A stretch of DNA of 64,000 nt from Pedobacter zeaxanthinifaciens (GCF_003313335.1 NZ_QMHP01000011.1:1-64000); one strand, 5' to 3'; shown: positions 1 to 7,795, counted from the stretch's first letter. Made by a program: numbers and translations. Notes: generated by a model from the sequence alone, not told the origin.

Positions 1-564
1 GCACATTGGACGGGATCCTGCGCAGGCCCCCCCGCCGCTCCGGACTATCGTACCGGCCCCGCCCCGAAAACAGCAGGGGAAAATTATGATCCTACTGTGG
101 ACCAATAAAAAGCAAAGACAATAAGATACCGAAAGAAAGCTGCTCTATACTTAAGATTGCCGACGTCAATCTACAAGTACGTCGAGATTTTCTAACGTTG
201 TAATACTGGATTATAAGAATTGGCATAGCCCAGACTTTTCATAGCTATCTATAACCATCCGAGACGATATCTGAACTAAGAAAATGCTAACGTGGCTAAT
301 GATACATTACCAAAAATGTAGATTTCAAAAAAACTATAAAAAGGTCTTTAACTCCAGCTCGGATATCTAGGCTTTAATGAGATTTGGAAAAATCAGAAAG
401 TAATCGACCTATTTCAGGACTTCACGCAATACTTTTTTAATACCGTTAAATTACCCTTTAATTTAAGGTGTTTTGTAGTGCTAATGGCTATTGGCTTGTA
501 GATAATTTTGGTTTATCAATTTAAAAATTGATTACTAGAATTTTTTAAACCAATAACCAACAAC
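1..564. other. Gene-free left end with GC-rich first block
   Basis: No convincing reading frame is present. The first ~75 bases are strongly GC-rich with C runs, unlike the AT-rich remainder of the window, and the following ~400 bases carry no recognisable gene. This could be a contig edge, a decayed region or a genuine intergenic tract; the sequence alone cannot decide. The last 70 bases contain the leader of the next gene, including a perfect 8-bp inverted repeat (515-522 with 525-532) nested in a second arm pair (TTGGTTTA at 508 and TAAACCAA at 546). Confidence 0.5.
503..510 (+). promoter_or_regulatory. -7 promoter box candidate (TAATTTTG)
   Basis: It matches the Bacteroidota -7 consensus TAnnTTTG and lies 55 bases upstream of the secreted-protein gene at 565. 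No well-spaced -33 TTTG is visible. The transcript would carry the nested inverted repeats at 508-553 in its leader. Confidence 0.3.
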
Positions 565-1368
565 ATGAAGATTGCATTAAAATTTTTATTGATTTTTTTC
601 TATTTCGGAAGCTTTGCACAGGATGTCATCGTTAAGAACGATAAAACCGATATCAAAGCAAAGGTGCTTGAGATTACAGATGATCTCATTAAGTACAAAA
701 AGTTTGAAATGTTAGAAGGACCGACCTACAACATTAATAAAACTGAAGTTTTTATGATTATTTATAAAAACGGCACCAAAGAATACATTGAACAGCCTAA
801 AACTAACGTTGCTGTACCAAAGCCAACCACGGCAGCGCAAACAGCAAATGTGCTAAGTGTAAGTCCTGCGCAAAAGCAAAACCAAGCTAAACAAACAAAC
901 GATTTCTATTACGCACCCAGCAGGCTTACATGGAATTTTATAGAAGGTTACACCGCATCAATAACCGGGATGGCCGACTTTTTTAATAATAAAGCAGCTT
1001 CAACTGATGCTACGCTATTTTCGCATCTCAATTTAGGTTTGCTTATAAATGGATCATTTTATGAAGATGATTATGCTTCAATTACCTTAAATGATTTTGG
1101 CTTATACACCAATTTATATTTTCCAATAAACAAGTTGAACAATGCTAATAATGTAAACGTTGGACTCTTCCCCTTCGTTTATGGCGGTGCTTTGTTGCGG
1201 TATTCAACTGCAAAATCTAATTACGGCTCTTCAGCCAGTACATCCGATTTTACGGGAGACTTTCTCTTTGGATTTGGATTGGATTACAAATTCAGTAAAG
1301 GCTTCGGTATTACCACTAGATATGATGTCGACTACAAATTCGGCTTAGGTATAAACTTCAATTTTTAA
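565..1368 (+). CDS. Secreted/outer-membrane beta-barrel-like protein
   Basis: 267 residues. An N-terminal signal peptide (about residues 1-18, ending SFAQ) indicates export. Residues 20-75 match a recurrent Bacteroidota N-terminal module with the pattern 'D.I..K...I.AKV.EI..D.IKYKK', followed by a GPTYNINKTEVFMIIYKNGT segment. A Pro/Ala/Gln-rich linker (about 80-110) leads to a C-terminal half of alternating hydrophobic strands that ends in ...GINFNF; a terminal Phe is typical of outer-membrane barrels. Role unknown. Two small lipoprotein genes follow 17 bases downstream and may share the transcript. The start ATG follows directly from the signal peptide. Confidence 0.75.
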   Translation: MKIALKFLLIFFYFGSFAQDVIVKNDKTDIKAKVLEITDDLIKYKKFEMLEGPTYNINKTEVFMIIYKNGTKEYIEQPKTNVAVPKPTTAAQTANVLSVSPAQKQNQAKQTNDFYYAPSRLTWNFIEGYTASITGMADFFNNKAASTDATLFSHLNLGLLINGSFYEDDYASITLNDFGLYTNLYFPINKLNNANNVNVGLFPFVYGGALLRYSTAKSNYGSSASTSDFTGDFLFGFGLDYKFSKGFGITTRYDVDYKFGLGINFNF

Positions 1369-1385
1369 CTACAAATCATAAAATC

Positions 1386-1676
1386 ATGAAAAAATCTAAA
1401 AGAATCGCTGCTTATTTAGTGGCTATGGCAACGTTAATAGTGTTTGCATTAACAGGTTGCGAAAAGGATGATAGTAGCAGTTGTGATTGGGATGCAGCGT
1501 ATCAAACCTACATGCAAAAAGTAAACGCATTTACTGCAAATCAGTCACGTTCCAATTGTACTGCATTAAAAGATGCTGCTTTAAAATTGATTGATAAAAT
1601 AGGTAACTGTGAACAAGGCGTAAGTATTAAGGAGGCGGCGGAGGCCTGGCGCCAAGTAGATTGTAGCGGTTTGTAG
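1386..1676 (+). CDS. Small cysteine-rich lipoprotein
   Basis: 96 residues. A basic N-terminus and hydrophobic stretch end in the lipobox LTGC, giving lipidation at Cys25. The mature part is short and acidic after the Cys (EKDDSSS) and has four further cysteines (about 33, 58, 75, 93), enough for two disulfides in an oxidising periplasm. The rest looks alpha-helical (AAYQTYMQKVNAF, TALKDAALKLIDKI). I do not recognise the family. It lies 17 bases after the barrel-like gene and overlaps the next lipoprotein gene region, so the three probably form one operon. Function unknown; an envelope role is inferred only from the signal. Confidence 0.7.
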   Translation: MKKSKRIAAYLVAMATLIVFALTGCEKDDSSSCDWDAAYQTYMQKVNAFTANQSRSNCTALKDAALKLIDKIGNCEQGVSIKEAAEAWRQVDCSGL

Positions 1677-1678
1677 TG

Positions 1679-2107
1679 ATGAAAAAGACGGTACTATTTT
1701 TAACGATGCTGTTGATTTGCTGTTTAAGCTGCAAAAAGGCCGAGCAGCAGGATTTAGACGAGGATGATGTTGAAACGATAGCTGAAACTAGAGCAAGTTT
1801 TTATTTAGCGAAGGAAGATCAGAATTATTGGGTGAGAAATGTAACGATTGCGGGAAAGGAAATAGGAGGGGTAGTAGCTACTAGTTTTGATTGTGGTAGT
1901 TTTGGTACGCGGTATTTGCTTACTGACAACGATTTAAAAAAGAATGAGTTGGAAATAGTGTTGCTTTACAATTACTATCCTACAAATAATTTTGGTCGAC
2001 AAATCACCTTTAAAATACCAATCAGTAAGTTTAAAGCCGGTACTTGTACACCAATCGAAATTCAGCAGCAATCTGCAGGCATTTTACAATTATACATTAA
2101 ACCATAG
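1679..2107 (+). CDS. Lipoprotein, unknown function
   Basis: 142 residues from the ATG at 1679. A GTG at 1676 is also in frame and overlaps the upstream TAG, but the ATG is preferred. The signal sequence has a lipobox LSC followed by KKAEQQDLDEDD, a charged tether as in surface or periplasmic Bacteroidota lipoproteins. The mature domain (about 40-142) is predicted mostly beta, with a Cys pair (FDCGSFG and GTCTPIE) that could form a disulfide. No family recognised. It is tightly coupled to the upstream lipoprotein gene, which suggests translational coupling and joint expression. Confidence 0.7.
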   Translation: MKKTVLFLTMLLICCLSCKKAEQQDLDEDDVETIAETRASFYLAKEDQNYWVRNVTIAGKEIGGVVATSFDCGSFGTRYLLTDNDLKKNELEIVLLYNYYPTNNFGRQITFKIPISKFKAGTCTPIEIQQQSAGILQLYIKP

Positions 2108-2210
2108 TATTTTTTTCATATGGGTTAATTAGGCAATGGGAGCAGTAGCTTCTGTTGCTTTTTTGCTTAGGGGGCAATTAAGGGTTTCGCTGTGAGAAAT
2201 TATTAGTTGC

Positions 2211-2247
2211 TTTTTGCGCAAAGGGAAGCATATTTTTTTAAATTTAC
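2211..2247 (+). promoter_or_regulatory. Promoter candidate for DUF3467 gene
   Basis: A TTTTTG (2211-2216) and a TAAATTTA (2240-2247) resemble the Bacteroidota -33 (TTTG) and -7 (TAnnTTTG, last base mismatched) elements with a spacing of about 23. The box ends only 3 bases before the ATG at 2251, so either the transcript is leaderless or the match is chance in AT-rich DNA. Confidence 0.25.
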
Positions 2248-2250
2248 AGC

Positions 2251-2559
2251 ATGGAACAACAGAACGAAAATCAATTAAATATAGAGTTGTCGGAGGAGAT
2301 AGCGGAAGGAATTTTTTCTAATTTGGCAATTATCACCCATTCTAACACCGAATTTGTTTTAGATTTTATCAGAGTGATGCCTGGTATTCCAAAGGCAAAA
2401 GTTAAGTCGAGAATTATTTTAACTCCTGAGCATGCAAAGCGATTGATGCTTGCCATGCAAGACAACATTGAGAAATTTGAAGCTGTTCATGGACGTATTA
2501 AAACGCAAGATGAAACACCATTTCCGATGGGATTTGGAGGTCCAACTGCTCAGGCTTAA
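2251..2559 (+). CDS. DUF3467 domain-containing protein
   Basis: 102 residues, cytoplasmic, no signal. The whole protein matches the DUF3467 pattern: an acidic N-terminus (NQLNIELSEEIAEGIFSNLA), the segment SNTEFVLDFIRVMPG, then a basic strand KAKVKSRIILTPEHAKRL and a helical C-terminus (LMLAMQDNIEKFE). The family is widespread in Bacteroidota and other bacteria and has no assigned biochemical role. Length is normal for the family. It stands alone between the lipoprotein operon and a membrane protein gene 52 bases downstream. Confidence 0.85.
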   Translation: MEQQNENQLNIELSEEIAEGIFSNLAIITHSNTEFVLDFIRVMPGIPKAKVKSRIILTPEHAKRLMLAMQDNIEKFEAVHGRIKTQDETPFPMGFGGPTAQA

Positions 2560-2611
2560 TATAATTACACTGAATTAACCGGTACAAGTGTTAACTAAAA
2601 GGCTGGGGTAA

Positions 2612-3229
2612 ATGGAGAAAAAATTTTTAGCGGCTATTGCTATAGTGGCTTGGTTTGCCTTAATAGGCCAGTTTTATTTGCAATTCAATAGTGGCGTTGC
2701 GCCTAAACCCGAGTTGTTGGTAAGATTTTTTAGCTACTTTACAATTCAAAGTAATTTACTTATTGCCATAGCAAGCACTTCAATAGTGTTACTTCCTAGA
2801 ACTGCTCTAGGTGTGTTTTTTAGTAGGCATACTACCAAAACAGCGTTAATGGTTTACATTTTAGTAGTAGCACTTGTATACAATGTGGTACTACGATTTT
2901 TATGGACATTTAGTGGTTGGGGAGCTTTGGTAAATGAGTTGTTACATGTTGTAGTGCCGTTATTATTTTTAATTTATTGGAGTGTTTTTGTGGTGAAGCG
3001 CTTTTTGAAATGGAGCAATTTGTGGTGGTGGCTCAGTTATCCGCTAGTTTATTGCATTGTTGTAATGCTTAGAGGCAATTACAGCGGTTTTTATCCGTAT
3101 CCGTTCTTAAATATGGATAAGCTAGGCCTACAAAGTGTAATGGTTAATTGCCTTGCGGTTACAGCACTGTTTGCCGTACTATCTGTACTATTTATTGCCA
3201 TAGGTAAGCGGCAAGCTAAACGTGTTTAA
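2612..3229 (+). CDS. Pr6Pr family integral membrane protein
   Basis: 205 residues with about six hydrophobic segments. Features seen: an N-terminal helix followed by FYLQF; the segment VRFFSYFTIQSNLLIAIAS, characteristic of this FAR-17a/AIG1-like family; a central LLHVVVPLLFLIYW with a conserved His after an NE pair; and PLVYCIVVMLRGNYSGFYPYPFLN near the C-terminus. In eukaryotic relatives (FAR-17a/AIG1) a Thr/His pair performs hydrolysis of lipid esters; here the HV segment and the TIQSN segment are candidate equivalents. Bacterial function is not established. Start ATG is chosen because the first TM follows at once. Confidence 0.7.
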   Translation: MEKKFLAAIAIVAWFALIGQFYLQFNSGVAPKPELLVRFFSYFTIQSNLLIAIASTSIVLLPRTALGVFFSRHTTKTALMVYILVVALVYNVVLRFLWTFSGWGALVNELLHVVVPLLFLIYWSVFVVKRFLKWSNLWWWLSYPLVYCIVVMLRGNYSGFYPYPFLNMDKLGLQSVMVNCLAVTALFAVLSVLFIAIGKRQAKRV

Positions 3230-3284
3230 CATTAAATTTTAGGGGAATTAAAACAAAAAGACTTTTAAGGTTTTTTATTAGTAT

Positions 3285-3292
3285 TATTTTTG
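3285..3292 (+). promoter_or_regulatory. -7 promoter box candidate (TATTTTTG)
   Basis: A perfect TAnnTTTG match ends 4 bases before the ATG at 3297. If used, transcription would start at or next to the start codon, giving a leaderless mRNA. Confidence 0.35.
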
Positions 3293-3296
3293 AAAA

Positions 3297-3794
3297 ATGG
3301 AATCGCAAAAAAAAGAGATATTCGAAAACGTTGCACAACGTTTAAAATTAGAGGGATTTAACGTAGTAACTAGAGATGAAAGTAGACCTTGGGGTGGTTT
3401 TTTCGTGATTGATGAAGCCCAGGCGCAGCAATTTGCTGATACTTATTTCGATGGATTAGATGTAGATACACTAAAAATTGGTGGCAAATTGAGTCCTAAA
3501 GTTTTAATAGTTGCTCCAAATGCTCGTTTATCATGGCAATACCATCATCGTAGGGCCGAAATTTGGCAGGTAGTAAGTGGAACCGTAGGGATTAAAACTA
3601 GTGAAACTGATGAAGAAGGTGAATTGAAAACTTACGTTCCGGGCAATCAAATTAAACTACATAAAGGTGAGCGCCATCGTTTAATTGGTTTAGATGATTG
3701 GGGAGTAGTAGCGGAAATATGGCAGCACACGGATGCTCAAAATCCATCAGACGAAGATGATATTGTACGTGTTCAGGACGATTTCGGTAGGTAG
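3297..3794 (+). CDS. Cupin, phosphomannose isomerase type II-like
   Basis: 165 residues, cytoplasmic. The motif RPWGGFFVID near residue 26 is the start of the cupin domain found in type II mannose-6-phosphate isomerases and the C-terminal half of ManC. Metal-binding cupin motif 1 is LSWQYHHRRAEIWQVVSG (His pair then Glu); motif 2 is GERHRLIGLDDWGVVAEIW with a second His. Family members interconvert sugar phosphates using a bound divalent metal; the precise substrate here is not deducible, and similar Bacteroidota proteins are often labelled phosphoheptose isomerase. Single-gene unit ahead of the desaturase. Confidence 0.75.
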   Translation: MESQKKEIFENVAQRLKLEGFNVVTRDESRPWGGFFVIDEAQAQQFADTYFDGLDVDTLKIGGKLSPKVLIVAPNARLSWQYHHRRAEIWQVVSGTVGIKTSETDEEGELKTYVPGNQIKLHKGERHRLIGLDDWGVVAEIWQHTDAQNPSDEDDIVRVQDDFGR

Positions 3795-3805
3795 TTTTTA
3801 ATCCG

Positions 3806-3813
3806 TAACTTTG
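3806..3813 (+). promoter_or_regulatory. -7 promoter box candidate (TAACTTTG)
   Basis: A perfect TAnnTTTG match 58 bases upstream of the desaturase start at 3872, just after the end of the cupin gene. The -33 position is not clearly TTTG. Confidence 0.35.
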
Positions 3814-3871
3814 TGGCGCCATTTGGCTGTTTTTGAAGACTATTGCGAAATAGACTTCGTAGTTTTTTTGT

Positions 3872-4600
3872 ATGATCATATTATTTTTCTTTTTGGCGCA
3901 CTGGTTTTTATCATTGTTTAGCCAAACTTTTTTCTTACACCGTTATTCATCACATAAAATGTTTAAGATGAATAAATTTTGGGAACGTTTTTTCTATCTT
4001 ATCTTGTTAATTTCACAGGGTTCGTCATTTTTAAACCCTAGAGCCTACGCCATACTTCACCGTATGCACCATGCTTATAGTGATACAGAAAAAGACCCGC
4101 ATTCGCCGCATTTTTTTAGGGATGTTTTTGGGATGATGATTGCGACTAAAAACATGTACTTGGCATATTTGCTTCACAAAATTGAACCAGAACCAGCTTT
4201 TAAGGGCAATTATCCTGAATGGCCAATTATAGACAGAATTGGCGACTCTTGGTTGTGGAGGTTAGCTTGTGCAGCATTTTATATTTGGTTTTACGTTACT
4301 TTTGCTACACAATGGTGGATGTTTTTATTGTTGCCCATCCATTTTTTAATGGGCCCTATTCACGGTGCTGTTGTTAACTGGTGTGGCCACAAGTATGGCT
4401 ACTCAAACCACGATAATGACGACCACAGTAAAAACTCATTGCCTTGGGACTTTTTGTTAATGGGCGAGTTGTTTCAAAATAATCACCATAAGAAGCCAAA
4501 TTCTCCAAACTTTGCTACTAAATGGTGGGAGTTTGATCCTACCTATCCAATGATGAAAGTGATGCATTGGCTGAGGATCATTAAAATTAGGAAAGCTTAA
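3872..4600 (+). CDS. Acyl-CoA/acyl-lipid fatty acid desaturase
   Basis: 242 residues, membrane bound. The di-iron histidine boxes of the stearoyl-CoA-desaturase-type family are all visible: HRYSSH (23-28), HRMHH (63-67) followed by [12 protein letters not shown], and [13 protein letters not shown] near the C-terminus, plus an extra HDNDDH segment. Hydrophobic stretches before the first box and around 85-145 would form the transmembrane hairpins. The expected reaction is introduction of a cis double bond into a membrane fatty acyl chain using O2 and electrons from a ferredoxin/cytochrome partner not encoded nearby. It is somewhat shorter than animal SCD proteins but normal for bacterial relatives. 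Cold or fluidity regulation is plausible but not shown. Confidence 0.85.
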   Translation: MIILFFFLAHWFLSLFSQTFFLHRYSSHKMFKMNKFWERFFYLILLISQGSSFLNPRAYAILHRMHHAYSDTEKDPHSPHFFRDVFGMMIATKNMYLAYLLHKIEPEPAFKGNYPEWPIIDRIGDSWLWRLACAAFYIWFYVTFATQWWMFLLLPIHFLMGPIHGAVVNWCGHKYGYSNHDNDDHSKNSLPWDFLLMGELFQNNHHKKPNSPNFATKWWEFDPTYPMMKVMHWLRIIKIRKA

Positions 4601-4688
4601 TAAACCAAATTTGGCTTGTTAAATCCTTATTGCAAGAAACCAAGTAACCCGGCCGGTGTTTCTTGGAATCAACCTATCAATTGAGATT

Positions 4689-4720
4689 GCTTAACACTTA
4701 GCAATGTTAAGCGTTTGGTA
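4689..4720 (+). terminator. Hairpin after desaturase
   Basis: Eight-base perfect stem GCTTAACA / TGTTAAGC (4689-4696, 4705-4712) with an 8-base loop, followed by GTTTGG and then a T-rich stretch. It is a plausible but weak intrinsic terminator for the desaturase transcript. Confidence 0.35.
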
Positions 4721-4750
4721 TTATTTTAATAGGAGCAGTTATCATGTAAA

Positions 4751-4814
4751 ATAGCCCGGATTGTAGCGGCAGCGCCCGACCAAAGGGAGGGACTACAGCG
4801 GAAAGCCGGACTAT
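4751..4814. repeat. REP-like imperfect palindrome
   Basis: Begins ATAGCCCGGATTGTAGCGG and ends in a near-complement, CAGCGGAAAGCCGGACTAT, so the ends can pair as a long imperfect hairpin. On the reverse strand its start (TAGTCCGGCTTTCC) resembles the left arms of the repeats at 6332 and 45539. It lies between convergent genes, a usual place for REP-type elements. Confidence 0.6.
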
Positions 4815-4853
4815 CTTTATTTTTTTGCAGAGCAGCTGCGCTACGAAAATTAT

Positions 4854-6101
4854 CTATCTTCTGCTTTTGTGGAATTTCTTCTTTTTGTTACTACTAGCTG
4901 CTGCATTTCCTTTTGAATCTTTTTGTGGCTTACGAACCACTTCCTTGCTAGCTAACATGCTTTTCCAACTTAATGGGTAGGGATGATTCTCTACAATAGG
5001 AATTACTTTTTTGATCAATTTGTGGATGGCAATAAGGTACTCGTTCTCCTCGGCGTCAACAAAAGACAAGGCATTTCCGTTAGCTCCTGCTCTTCCTGTA
5101 CGACCAATTCGGTGCACATAAGTTTCAGGAATGTTGGGCAAATCGTAGTTAAATACGTAGGTTAGATCATCAATATCAATACCACGGGCGGCAATATCGG
5201 TGGCAACCAATACCCTCAATTTTCTTTCCTTAAACTCGGTCAGGGCCCTTTGTCTAGCACCCTGCGATTTGTCTCCGTGTATTGCGGCGGCCTTGATACC
5301 ATCTTTTGCCAAGTCCCTCGCAATACGGTCGGCACCGTGTTTAGTGCGGGTGAAAATTAAAGTATGGTCTATTTTAAGCTCATCTAGCAGGTGCTTCAGC
5401 AACTTTCTTTTATCTGGTTTATCTACAAAATAAACGGATTGGTTAATGGTTTCGGCAGTAGATGAAACCGGCGTAACTTCTACAGTTACGGGTTCTTTTA
5501 AAATGGTGTTTGCTAATTTCTCAATTTCTGGCGGCATGGTGGCCGAGAAAAATAAGGTTTGCCTTTTAAATGGCAGTTTGCTTACCACTTTCTTAACATC
5601 ATTAATGAAACCCATGTCCAACATACGGTCTGCTTCATCGAGCACAAATATTTCAATTTCGCTTAAATTGATATGACCTTGGTTCATCAAGTCTAGCAAG
5701 CGACCTGGTGTGGCTACTAAAACGTCGACACCTTTTCTAAGTGCATCAACTTGTGGTTGTTGTCCTACACCGCCAAAAATCACGGTATTTTTTACTGGTA
5801 AGTTTTTTCCGTAGGCATTAAAGCTTTCCTGAATTTGAATAGCAAGTTCCCTAGTTGGTGTTAATACCAGCGCTTTGATGGCTTTTTTGTTGCTCTTTAA
5901 GTGCCTCATGTGCAAAATTTGCAACATAGGTATGGCGAAAGCGGCGGTTTTTCCTGTACCTGTTTGGGCACAACCTAGTAGATCTTTAAGTTTTAATATG
6001 CTTGGAATAGCTTTTTCCTGTATAGGCGTAGGTTGGGTGTATCCTTCCGATTCAACGGCTTTTAATATAGGCTCAATTAGCCTTAATTGCGAAAATAACA
6101 T
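4854..6101 (-). CDS. rhlE: DEAD-box ATP-dependent RNA helicase, RhlE type
   Basis: 415 residues, cytoplasmic. Ordered helicase motifs are intact: Q motif (YTQPTPIQ, about 21-28), Walker A AQTGTGKT (45-52), PTRELA (82-87), TPGR (131-134), DEAD (155-158), SAT in motif III, and [10 protein letters not shown] in motif VI (about 326-335). A Lys/Arg/Ser-rich tail (about 385-415) gives non-specific RNA binding. RhlE-like enzymes unwind short RNA duplexes in ribosome assembly and RNA decay and often respond to cold. The gene has a promoter-like box ~155 bases upstream and a structured leader. Start ATG gives the normal N-terminus. Confidence 0.9.
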   Translation of the reverse strand: MLFSQLRLIEPILKAVESEGYTQPTPIQEKAIPSILKLKDLLGCAQTGTGKTAAFAIPMLQILHMRHLKSNKKAIKALVLTPTRELAIQIQESFNAYGKNLPVKNTVIFGGVGQQPQVDALRKGVDVLVATPGRLLDLMNQGHINLSEIEIFVLDEADRMLDMGFINDVKKVVSKLPFKRQTLFFSATMPPEIEKLANTILKEPVTVEVTPVSSTAETINQSVYFVDKPDKRKLLKHLLDELKIDHTLIFTRTKHGADRIARDLAKDGIKAAAIHGDKSQGARQRALTEFKERKLRVLVATDIAARGIDIDDLTYVFNYDLPNIPETYVHRIGRTGRAGANGNALSFVDAEENEYLIAIHKLIKKVIPIVENHPYPLSWKSMLASKEVVRKPQKDSKGNAAASSNKKKKFHKSRR

Positions 6102-6110
6102 TGTTTTTTT

Positions 6111-6148
6111 AGTAAAAAAGTAAAAAAGTAAAAGTAAAAAGTAAAGTG
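6111..6148. repeat. Short A-rich tandem repeat
   Basis: About five imperfect units of AGTAAAAA, 10-45 bases upstream of the rhlE start codon. On the transcript it reads as repeated ACUUUUU. Such tracts are prone to slippage. Confidence 0.5.
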
Positions 6149-6256
6149 TGTTTTAAACGCTTTATCCATTACTATCGAAGAAGCTAGAACAATCATTTTT
6201 AAGAAGGACTAACTTGCGAGTTGCTTTAATGATTAAAGAAATTCAGCTTCGAGCAA

Positions 6257-6264
6257 CAAAGATA
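6257..6264 (-). promoter_or_regulatory. -7 promoter box candidate for rhlE (TATCTTTG)
   Basis: Perfect TAnnTTTG on the minus strand. Use of this box would give rhlE a leader of roughly 150 bases that contains arm pairs such as AATCATT (6191) / AATGATT (6228). The -33 region is not obvious. Confidence 0.4.
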
Positions 6265-6331
6265 GGTAAAATATACGGTATTCAGTTTTTTAGGGTTTTG
6301 AAAATGAAAGCTTACATTTCATAGGGCTTTT

Positions 6332-6423
6332 CAGTCCCGCTTTCCGTTGCAATCTTTTGCTTTTTTTTCGTCATTGCTAGGAACAGAGCAATCTGTAGCA
6401 AAAGTATTTTCACTTCAATCGGG
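6332..6423. repeat. REP-like mosaic element, copy 2
   Basis: Outer arms CAGTCCCGCTTTCCGTTGC (6332) and AAGTATTTTCACTTCAATC followed by GGG (to 6423), with inner pairing CTTTTGC / GCAAAAG. Nested inside is a second small palindrome, GTCATTGCTAGGAACAGAGC (from 6370), whose ATTGCT/AGCAAT arms pair. The outer arms recur at 45539-45653 with a different inner palindrome. Confidence 0.65.
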
Positions 6424-6565
6424 TTTAATTTACAGTGGCTCATGCTATTTACGAGCTTTGACAAACAACTATCCCGTTCTTTATATGTTTGTCAAAGCTT
6501 AGTATGTTTAATGTAGGTTTTGCATCTGAGGATTTTCAATTCTTGTGTTGCTAGTTAAGCAATTA

Positions 6566-6646
6566 TTTGCGCTATAAATTAACCGCAAAGCTACGCAAGG
6601 GCTGTATCCTTGGATAGGGGTTTCCATAAATTTCTAATTGGAAAGA
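6566..6646. repeat. CGCAAAG-type direct repeat, copy A
   Basis: Starts TTTGCGCTATAAATTAACCG, ends with TATCCTTGGATAGGGGTTTC and CATAAATTTCTAATTGG. It is repeated at 6749-6849 with about 90% identity in the two shared blocks. Confidence 0.7.
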
Positions 6647-6748
6647 GTGGGGTTGTTTCTATTCTTTTCTAAACCCACATCAATTCTCATTCTATGTGTT
6701 TTAAGGCTTGGAGATTACTTTGCGCCCTTTGCGACGCCTTTATTTTTC

Positions 6749-6849
6749 TTTGCGCTATAAAATTAACCGCAAAGGTTTTAGAGTTTTCGCAAAGCAACGG
6801 AAAGGTTATATCCTTGGATAGAGGTTTCCATAAATTTATAATTGGGGAA
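6749..6849. repeat. CGCAAAG-type direct repeat, copy B
   Basis: Second copy of the 6566-6646 repeat. Both end blocks are shared, but this copy has about 20 extra bases carrying another CGCAAAG between them. Its right end lies about 10 bases from the stop codon of the Mrr-type gene. Confidence 0.7.
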
Positions 6850-6859
6850 AGCGAGGGGG

Positions 6860-7741
6860 TTATTGTTCATCGAAAAAGTCTTCATCAACTTGTTTAATCT
6901 CATAAGTTGTCTTTACTTGAATACCAACATTAAATTGATGCATTAGTTCAACTAATTTTTTTCCATCAATGCAAATAATCTTATGGTGAGCAGAACGAGC
7001 TTTTTCCAAGGCTTTATTGTCAAAATCAGACGTCGTAACAAAAACTCCTTTATTAGTGTCGCCACTCATAGCACCAATAAAATTTCTAATATCAGTTTCT
7101 CTCACTTTACCATCATTAAATCTTTTTGCTTGTATATAAATCTTATCTAATCCAAGTTGATCTTCATTGATAATTCCGTCAATTCCCCCATCTCCAGATT
7201 TAGCGGTTTCGATGAACTCTCCATACCCCATTTTTTTAAGAAGTTTTAATACAACTTTTTCGAAAAAATAAGGATTAGTTCCTTTTAATTTTGTCAGTAG
7301 CTCACTTTTTACATCGTCTTCAATTCTCTTAAAACCTTCGTCGATTAAATCTTGTGGGGATGACACTTTGGTTTCGGGGATAGTATTTGTATTCGATTTA
7401 GGAATTTCTTGTTTATAAAAGTCAAAAAGTGAAGTTTCATTCTCCAAATCTCTAATTGTGAGATTACTCGAATGATTTTTCCCTTTTTCTGTTATTTGTA
7501 CAAAACCTCTTTGTGGAAAAAATACATAACCACCTTTTTTTAGGTAAGATTTACCCCAAGCTATCCTATTGTCAATAAGCAAATCACCTGATTTTGTTTT
7601 TTGTTTCAGCTGCTCTTCAGAAAGCCGAGAATAAAATCTAGATTTCACTTCATCTATTAAATCACGTGTTTTGAAAATTTTACCAGTTTTTAATATTTCA
7701 AGTATCGGTAAAAATGTTTCGTCAAATTTCGGAATTTCCAT
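6860..7741 (-). CDS. Mrr-family restriction endonuclease (type IV-like)
   Basis: 293 residues. The N-terminal winged-helix domain (about 1-90) has the Mrr_N pattern, including LIDNRIAWGKSYLKKGG and a basic wing. After a linker (95-130) a PD-(D/E)XK Mrr catalytic domain follows (about 145-270): FFEKVVLKLLKKMGYGE, GDGGIDG (183-189, Asp188) and IQAKR (Gln204, Lys206), then FVTTSDFDNKA and IICIDGKKLVELM. All expected catalytic residues are present, so the enzyme should be active. Mrr proteins cut methylated or otherwise foreign DNA. No methylase or partner is adjacent. Surrounding repeats suggest the locus is mobile or plastic. Confidence 0.85.
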   Translation of the reverse strand: MEIPKFDETFLPILEILKTGKIFKTRDLIDEVKSRFYSRLSEEQLKQKTKSGDLLIDNRIAWGKSYLKKGGYVFFPQRGFVQITEKGKNHSSNLTIRDLENETSLFDFYKQEIPKSNTNTIPETKVSSPQDLIDEGFKRIEDDVKSELLTKLKGTNPYFFEKVVLKLLKKMGYGEFIETAKSGDGGIDGIINEDQLGLDKIYIQAKRFNDGKVRETDIRNFIGAMSGDTNKGVFVTTSDFDNKALEKARSAHHKIICIDGKKLVELMHQFNVGIQVKTTYEIKQVDEDFFDEQ

Positions 7742-7795
7742 GGTCTGTATCTGACTTGCTAATCTAATAAAAACTCAACAAATCCACTTAATGCT

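Larger units (their letters stand above)
6102..6859. other. Repeat-rich non-coding region
   Basis: 758 bases without a credible gene. From left to right it holds a (AGTAAAAA)-type tandem repeat next to the rhlE start (6111-6148), inverted repeats in the presumed rhlE leader, a -7 box on the minus strand (6257-6264), a REP-like mosaic element (6332-6423), and two copies of a CGCAAAG-rich direct repeat (6566-6646 and 6749-6849) that run up to the 3' end of the Mrr-type gene. Confidence 0.7.
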
